Positions 58,237 to 64,000 of a DNA stretch of 64,000 bases are shown here, piece after piece (position 1 is the stretch's first letter; the number at the start of each line of letters is the position of its first letter). Below the pieces are notes generated by a model. It was not told where the DNA came from. It saw nothing but the letters and a program-made list of their open reading frames with translations, and ran no database searches. The stretch is from Anaerolineae bacterium (lineage in GTDB: Bacteria > Chloroflexota > Anaerolineae > Aggregatilineales > Phototrophicaceae): NCBI GenBank assembly GCA_022824465.1, contig JAJDZV010000007.1:1-64000 (forward strand), given 5' to 3'. The translations under genes and the position numbers were made by a program.

Positions 58237-59517
58237 ATGCACAAGTTATCGAGACGAGATTTTCTGAAGTATTCGTCGTTATCGGCATTTGGCGCAATGG
58301 TCGCAACGTCGCCCTGGTCGACATTGGCGCAGGACGCGGTGACGCTGCGGCTGACGGCCTGGGGCAACCCGACCGAGGTGCAAGCGCGCGAAGCCACCTT
58401 GGCGCTCTATGATGAAATGCAGGACGCCATTGATATAGAGTTCATCCACACGCCGGGCTCTGAGTATATGACCAAACTCCAAACCCAACTGGCGGGCGGC
58501 GACTATCCCGATGTGATGTTCCTGGGCAACGGCGCGATAGAACCTTTCGTGGCGCGCGGTCAGTTGCTGGCGCTGGACGATTACCTGGCGCGGGACAACT
58601 TCGATACCTCCGATATTTCGCAGCAGAATCTGAAGCTCTACAACGTCGATGGCGTGCAATATGGCTTCCCGGTGGATGCGCCCAATCAGCAACTGTTTTA
58701 TAACAAGACGCTGTTTGATGCCGCCGGCATAGACACGCCAGCGGCCGACTGGGAAGACGAATCCTGGAACTGGGACGCCTTCCTCGAGAAGGCAATCGCG
58801 CTGACGGACCACGAAGCGGGTATCTGGGGCTGGCAGGTCAAGACCGGCTTCCGCGCCTGGTGGATATGGGTGACGGCGAACGGCGGAACATTTTTCAACG
58901 ATGAAGGCACGGAGTGCGTCCTGAATTCGCCGGCGGCGGTCGAGGCGCTGCAATTCCTCGCCGACCTGATTCACGTGCACGAGGTGGCGCCGCCGCTTGA
59001 CGTAGCCTCAGAAATGGGCTCGGGCGAGCTCTTCCAATCAGGCGTCACCGCCATGGAAACCTGGTGGCCCGCCATTGGGAGGATGCGCACCAATATCGCC
59101 GACAAGTTCGAATGGAATGTGGCGCCACATCCGGCTGGGGCTGCGGGCAAGTCGACCTCCGGCGGCGGAACGGGTCATACGGTATCCGCCTTCACGCAGC
59201 AGCCTGACGAGTCCTGGGAGTTTCTCAAATTCCTGATCTCGACGCCTTGCGTCTCGCTCTGGACCGATATCATGGGCATCGTGCCGCCATTGACTTCGGT
59301 GGCGGAATCTGATGTATTCCTGAAGCCGGGCGAGCCACCGGCCGATATCCTGGTCTTTACCAAGGGCAACGATTATCTGCGCCCGGACCCGCGCCATCCG
59401 CAATTTACGCAAGCGCAGCAGATCGCGCAGAGCCAGTTGGAGCGGCTCTGGGTCGGTGGGGTGACGGCGCAGGAAGTCTGCGATGACGCCGTCGCTGAGA
59501 TCAATCGACTGCTATAG
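58237..59517 (+). CDS. Extracellular sugar-binding protein of ABC transporter with Tat-type signal (set 2)
   Basis: 426 aa; MHKLSRRDFLKYSSLSAFGAMVATS; TKLQTQLAGGDYPDVMFLGNGAIEPFVARGQLLALDDYLARD. Confidence 0.93.
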   Translation: MHKLSRRDFLKYSSLSAFGAMVATSPWSTLAQDAVTLRLTAWGNPTEVQAREATLALYDEMQDAIDIEFIHTPGSEYMTKLQTQLAGGDYPDVMFLGNGAIEPFVARGQLLALDDYLARDNFDTSDISQQNLKLYNVDGVQYGFPVDAPNQQLFYNKTLFDAAGIDTPAADWEDESWNWDAFLEKAIALTDHEAGIWGWQVKTGFRAWWIWVTANGGTFFNDEGTECVLNSPAAVEALQFLADLIHVHEVAPPLDVASEMGSGELFQSGVTAMETWWPAIGRMRTNIADKFEWNVAPHPAGAAGKSTSGGGTGHTVSAFTQQPDESWEFLKFLISTPCVSLWTDIMGIVPPLTSVAESDVFLKPGEPPADILVFTKGNDYLRPDPRHPQFTQAQQIAQSQLERLWVGGVTAQEVCDDAVAEINRLL

Positions 59518-59687
59518 GACCACAACAACCCCGCCCCAAAGAGTCAGGGATGGGAGCGCAACAGCAAGGGCGACGAGGCATATGGCGGGAGCGGCGGCTG
59601 CGTCGGGTGGGTATCAAGCGGTTCCTTTGACCGGCGTGGCGGGGCCGCCCCGGCGGGTCGCCCACTTGCATGAACCGGTGAAATGCT

Positions 59688-61175
59688 ATGGCTGACCGGC
59701 CCAATTTCATCATCATCATGACCGATCAGCAGCGCGCTGATCTCTGCCGCCGCGAGGGCTTCCCGCTGGATACGACGCCTTTCCTGGACAAATTGGCGCG
59801 CCAAGGGCAGTGGTTCAATCGCGCCTACACCACCATGCCGGCCTGCCTGCCCGCGCGGATCAGCATGCTGACGGGCCGCTATCCATCGGCGACGCGCGCG
59901 CGCACCAATCACAACAAAGAGGACGCCACATACAGCCGCGACCTGATTGATGTGCTGGACGAGTTCGGCTATCGCAGCGCGCTCTGCGGCAAGAATCACT
60001 CGCACCTGAGTTCCGAACGGCTCGATTACTGGTTTGAACTTGGGCACGCCGGCGGCAGCGGCGCTGATCGTACGGAAGACGAAAAGGCCTTTGATGACTA
60101 CCTGCTCAGTCTCAATCATCGCGCCGACCTGGAAGCGGCGCCCTTCCCGTTGGAGACGCAATGTCCCTGGCGGGCGGTGACCGCTTCCATCAACTGGATC
60201 GAGTCGCTTGACGGCGCGCAGCCATTCTTCCTCTGGCTGTCCTTCCCTGAGCCGCATAATCCCTACCAGGCGCCCGAGCCTTACTTCTCGCTCTTTCCGC
60301 CGGAATCGCTGCCGCCGAACCGGACCGATGCTTCGGCGCTGGCGGGCAAGAGCTTCAAATATCAGTGGACGCGGCATATTGGCGAAGTCGCCTTCGACAA
60401 CTACGCCGAGCAGTTGCCGCGCGCCCGCTCGAATTACATGGGCATGCTGCGTTTGATAGATGACCAGGTAAAGCGCTTCGTCAGTTTCCTTGAGGACAAA
60501 GACCTGCGTGAGAATACGCATCTGATCTTCTTGTCCGATCACGGCGATTTCGTCGGCGAATACGGCTTGGCGCGCAAGGGTCCGGAGCTGCCTGAAGTTT
60601 TGACGCGCATCCCCTTCAGCTGGGCGGGACCCGGCATCGAGGGGCGGCACGAGCCACACGAGGCGCATATCTCCATCGCCGACATCATGCCGACGATATG
60701 CGACTTCATTGGCGCGCCCTTGCCCGAAGGCCTGCAGGGCCGCAGTCTGAAACCCCTGCTCCTGGGCGAGGATTATCCAAAAGAGGAATTCGCCAGCGCT
60801 TACGCAGAGCACGGATTCGGCGGTTTGCATTACACCGCCGAGGACGGCTTTGATCCCAGCGAAGACGGCTTGACGCCCGGCGTCGCCTTTGACGAACTGA
60901 ACGGCTGGTCGCAGAGCGGTACCATGCGCATGGTCCGCCGCGGCGATTGGAAGCTCATCTTCGATATGCAGGGCGCGGGGCAACTCTACGACTTGCGCGG
61001 CGATCCGCTAGAAATGCACAATTTGTACGGCGAGCCGCTGGTCGCCGGGATTCAAGCCGAACTCCTGGCGGAACTCCTGGCTTGGATCCTCCGCGCGCAA
61101 GATCCGTTGCCCTATCCACGCCGGCGCTACAAGTTCAAATCTGACCCGCGCAACTATTGGGCGAGTCATCGCTAA
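59688..61175 (+). CDS. Sulfatase (type I, Cys-type)
   Basis: 495 aa; FIIIMTDQQRADLCRREGFPLDTTPFLDKLA; C-L-P-A-R-ISMLTGRYP; FLSDHGDFVGEYGLARKGP. Confidence 0.95.
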   Translation: MADRPNFIIIMTDQQRADLCRREGFPLDTTPFLDKLARQGQWFNRAYTTMPACLPARISMLTGRYPSATRARTNHNKEDATYSRDLIDVLDEFGYRSALCGKNHSHLSSERLDYWFELGHAGGSGADRTEDEKAFDDYLLSLNHRADLEAAPFPLETQCPWRAVTASINWIESLDGAQPFFLWLSFPEPHNPYQAPEPYFSLFPPESLPPNRTDASALAGKSFKYQWTRHIGEVAFDNYAEQLPRARSNYMGMLRLIDDQVKRFVSFLEDKDLRENTHLIFLSDHGDFVGEYGLARKGPELPEVLTRIPFSWAGPGIEGRHEPHEAHISIADIMPTICDFIGAPLPEGLQGRSLKPLLLGEDYPKEEFASAYAEHGFGGLHYTAEDGFDPSEDGLTPGVAFDELNGWSQSGTMRMVRRGDWKLIFDMQGAGQLYDLRGDPLEMHNLYGEPLVAGIQAELLAELLAWILRAQDPLPYPRRRYKFKSDPRNYWASHR

Positions 61176-61202
61176 GGCAACGCACATCGCTCCAGCCTCA
61201 GG

Positions 61203-62669
61203 CTACAGGACGGTCTGCAACTTGCGGAAACGCGGCGCTTCGCCTGGCGCTGGCGAATTTATGAAGGCGCCGCGCTTGACCACCTCCTCGCGCCCGCCGA
61301 GGGATGCAATCCGCCGCTGCTGATCCATCTTCGCCCGCCGGTCGACCGCTTCGGGGTCGACGATAGCGCGCAGATTCGCTTCATAATCGGAGAGCAAGTT
61401 CTGCGAATCCGCGTCCAGATTCGCGGCAAGATCGTTGACTTCGTCTGGATCGGCGACCAGGTCAAAGAGTTGCGCCGGCGCACCGACATGATAGATGTAT
61501 TTGTAGCGTCGGTCGCGCAGCATGTAATAGGCATTCTGCGACGCAATGGCGTGGTACTCGGCGAAAACAGTGCGGTCGCGGTCCGGGCCCGCAGCGATGT
61601 CCCAAAGCGATTCGCCCGGCAGCGCCTCAGCCTTCTCATCCGCCGGGCAGCCGACGGCAGGCAACACCGTGGGAAAGCAATCCACCATAGAAATCGGCGT
61701 GTCGACAACTTTGCCCGCCGGCACATCCGGACCTGATATGATAAACGGTATCGCCGAAGCTTCTTCGTACATGGTGAACTTGCCGAAGATGCCGCGCGCG
61801 CCCAGATGCTCGCCGTGATCCGATGTATAGATGACACGGGTCTTCCCCCGAAGTTTCAGCGCGTCCAGCGCCGCCAGCACCTGCCCGATCTGGTCATCAA
61901 GGAAGGTGCAGATGCCGTAGTAAGCCGCGTGCAGCCGACGAATGGTCGCTTCGTCAAAGGGTCGATCATGACCGAAAAACCGTCTCATGGCTTCATATGC
62001 CGGATGCCGGGGCCAGTCGGAATCGCGCCACTGCGGCGGCAGCGTGACGTCCTCATGTCGATAGCGTTTATAGGTCTCGGGCGGCGCGAGAAATGGCGGA
62101 TGCGGCGTCACGAAGGATAGAAACAGCGCCCAGGGATTCTCGTCGGCGGCGCGCTCATGCAACCAACGAATGGCGTTGTCTCGGTTGCGAATATCATATT
62201 GCTGATAAGTGGATCCGCCCGGTCCCGCTTCGTCTATGCCCACGCGCGAGTCACGCAGGAGGGAGCCATCGCGAATGCCGCTGGCGGGATCGCCGATGCC
62301 CTCGACAACGTGCAGCGGCTCGATCTCCCGCGTGAAGCCGTTGTCGTCATCCGCGCTGCGGAAATGCAGTTTGCCGATGGAATCGACGCAGAAGCCCTTC
62401 TCTTTCAGCCGATGACCCCAACTGGGCACTTTGCCATCGTAGGGCATGCCGTTGTCCCAGTTGCCGATCTGGTGAATGTATTGCCCGGTCGCGAGGGAGG
62501 CGCGGGCTGGCACGCAAATCGCGCAATTGGTATAGGCATTGCTGAAGCGCGTCCCGTCCGCGGCTAATCGATCCAGATTGGGCGTCTGCACGATGCTATG
62601 CCCGGCGCAGCCCATAGCCGCCGCCTGATGTTGATCGGACATGATGAAGAGCAGATTGAGCGGTTCCAT
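61203..62669 (-). CDS. Sulfatase (type I, Cys-type)
   Basis: 488 aa; LLFIMSDQHQAAAMGCAGHSIVQTPNLDRLA; C-V-P-A-R-ASLATGQY; YTSDHGEHLGARGIFGKFTMYEEASAIPFI. Confidence 0.95.
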   Translation of the reverse strand: MEPLNLLFIMSDQHQAAAMGCAGHSIVQTPNLDRLAADGTRFSNAYTNCAICVPARASLATGQYIHQIGNWDNGMPYDGKVPSWGHRLKEKGFCVDSIGKLHFRSADDDNGFTREIEPLHVVEGIGDPASGIRDGSLLRDSRVGIDEAGPGGSTYQQYDIRNRDNAIRWLHERAADENPWALFLSFVTPHPPFLAPPETYKRYRHEDVTLPPQWRDSDWPRHPAYEAMRRFFGHDRPFDEATIRRLHAAYYGICTFLDDQIGQVLAALDALKLRGKTRVIYTSDHGEHLGARGIFGKFTMYEEASAIPFIISGPDVPAGKVVDTPISMVDCFPTVLPAVGCPADEKAEALPGESLWDIAAGPDRDRTVFAEYHAIASQNAYYMLRDRRYKYIYHVGAPAQLFDLVADPDEVNDLAANLDADSQNLLSDYEANLRAIVDPEAVDRRAKMDQQRRIASLGGREEVVKRGAFINSPAPGEAPRFRKLQTVL

Positions 62670-62791
62670 TCGCCGATCTTAGCCCAAAGCCGCCGCCTAA
62701 AGCAAACAAATGACGTGACCCTTGCAACGCTGGCAATCATAGGCCTAACCGATATACTTGGCGGAAAGTCTACCCTTGACCAGTCACATCC

Positions 62792-63841
62792 ATGACACAA
62801 ATTATCCGGGCTGAGCCGCTTGAGAGCCTCTGCCGCGAGATCTTCATCGCCAAGGGCGCGCCGGTCGACATCGCCGCCATCGTCGCCGAGTCGCTTGTGA
62901 CTACCAATCTCTTTGGTCACGACTCGCACGGCGTCTTGCGCGTCAAACAATACGTCACGATGATCCGCGACGGCATGATACAGCCGGACCAGCGCCCGCG
63001 GATTCACAAGCGATTCGGCGCTACGGCAATGGTGACTGGCGGCTATGGCTTCGGGCAAATCGGCGCGCGTTACGCTGCTGAACTGGCGGCTGAAATTGGC
63101 GCGGAACATGGCATCGGCGCAGTTTCGCTGGGGCAATCGACGCATGTCGGGCGTCTGGGCGAATACACGGCGATGATTGCGGCAAAAGGGCTGATCGGCA
63201 TCGGCTTCACCAGCGGCAGCATGTACAGTGGCTGGGTAACGCCTTATGGCGGGCGCGAGCGGACCTTCGGCACGAATCCGATGTCCTTCGCCGTGCCCAG
63301 CGGTGATGGCGGGTCGCTCTTGCTCGATTTCGCGACATCTGGAGTCGCCCATGGCAAGATCGTGCTGGCGCGGACGAAAGGCGCGCCCCTGCCAATCGGC
63401 ATGATGCTGGACAAAGAAGGACGCCCGACCACCGATGCGGGGATCCTGGACGATGGCGCCGTGCTGCTGGCGATGGGTTTGCACAAAGGCTCAGGCTTGT
63501 CGCTAATGATGGAAATCATCCCGACCCTGCTCGCGGGTCACCGCCCCATCAGTTCGCCCGAGTTTCATTTTGGCAATCCCACCCTGCTAATCGCGCTGGC
63601 GCCGGCCGCATTTGACGAAGAGACCGACTTCACAGAGCACGTCGACAGCTTGAAGCGGCGCGTCAAAGCCGTGACGCCGGCCGATGGCTTCGCCGAGGTG
63701 CTGCTCCCCGGTGAGCCGGAAGCGCAATCATACGCCGAGCGCGTCAAGTCGGGCATTCCGCTGCCGAAGGAGGTCTGGGCGGATCTCTGCGCGCTGGCCG
63801 CTAACCTTACGATTTCCTCGCCAATCCAGGCTTTGACCTGA
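62792..63841 (+). CDS. Ldh family oxidoreductase (malate/L-lactate dehydrogenase-like)
   Basis: 349 aa; TTNLFGHDSHGVLRVKQYV, GYGFGQIGARYAAELAAE, FGTNPMSFAVPSGDGGSLLLDFATSGVAHGKI. Confidence 0.93.
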   Translation: MTQIIRAEPLESLCREIFIAKGAPVDIAAIVAESLVTTNLFGHDSHGVLRVKQYVTMIRDGMIQPDQRPRIHKRFGATAMVTGGYGFGQIGARYAAELAAEIGAEHGIGAVSLGQSTHVGRLGEYTAMIAAKGLIGIGFTSGSMYSGWVTPYGGRERTFGTNPMSFAVPSGDGGSLLLDFATSGVAHGKIVLARTKGAPLPIGMMLDKEGRPTTDAGILDDGAVLLAMGLHKGSGLSLMMEIIPTLLAGHRPISSPEFHFGNPTLLIALAPAAFDEETDFTEHVDSLKRRVKAVTPADGFAEVLLPGEPEAQSYAERVKSGIPLPKEVWADLCALAANLTISSPIQALT

Positions 63842-63882
63842 ATTCATAGCGTATCGGCAACTGGACGAAAGGAGACTCGACA

Positions 63883-64000
63883 ATGAATCAGCCCAAACCG
63901 ACGAAAGGCAAGACTGACTGGTTCGTGCATGACCGCTTCGGCATGTTCATCCATTGGGGTTTGTACGCCCTGCCCGCGCGCCACGAATGGGTCAAACAGC
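63883..64000 (+). CDS. Alpha-L-fucosidase (GH29-like), N-terminal part, truncated by window edge
   Basis: ATG after AAAGGAG; translates MNQPKPTKGKTDWFVHDRFGMFIHWGLYALPARHEWVKQ, typical of GH29 N-termini (RFGMFIHWGLYAL.ARHEW). Confidence 0.82.
   Translation, partial: MNQPKPTKGKTDWFVHDRFGMFIHWGLYALPARHEWVKQ

Noticed and set aside
59544-60983. 479 aa minus-strand ORF
   Set aside because: Antisense to a clear sulfatase.
1-64000. CRISPR array, prophage or transposon
   Set aside because: No regularly spaced direct repeats, cas, integrase, capsid or transposase signatures were recognised by reading; a computational scan was not possible.

Overview
64 kb window of a high-GC bacterial chromosome. 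The gene content and protein style suggest a Chloroflexota-like lineage, but this is inference and no database was searched. The left edge holds the 5' end of a 16S rRNA gene on the minus strand with a well-formed promoter. From about 0.3 to 51 kb it is mostly housekeeping: recR, ybaB/ebfC, dnaX, rsgA, prmC-prfA, deoC, acpS, guaA, a DUF177 gene, a primary sigma factor, two class A penicillin-binding proteins, polyprenyl synthase, glycosyltransferases, methyltransferases and peptidases. A tRNA-Arg(ACG) lies at 51.24 kb. To its right the content changes to a carbohydrate/sulfate-ester catabolic island: three Cys-type sulfatases, two mirror-image ABC sugar importers without an ATPase, an Ldh-family oxidoreductase, and the start of a GH29 alpha-L-fucosidase cut by the window edge. 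The observations I rate highest are: (1) a TIR-FHA fusion whose TIR appears to lack the catalytic Glu; (2) a TrmA/RlmD-like RNA methyltransferase that lost its nucleophilic Cys (SCNP to SGDP) and its catalytic Glu; (3) a SixA phosphatase-nitroreductase fusion; (4) the mirrored dual-importer/sulfatase/fucosidase locus; (5) an FmdB-like protein missing most of its zinc-ribbon cysteines; (6) a Rieske domain fused to a large C-terminal domain. No CRISPR array, integrase, transposase or prophage was recognised.
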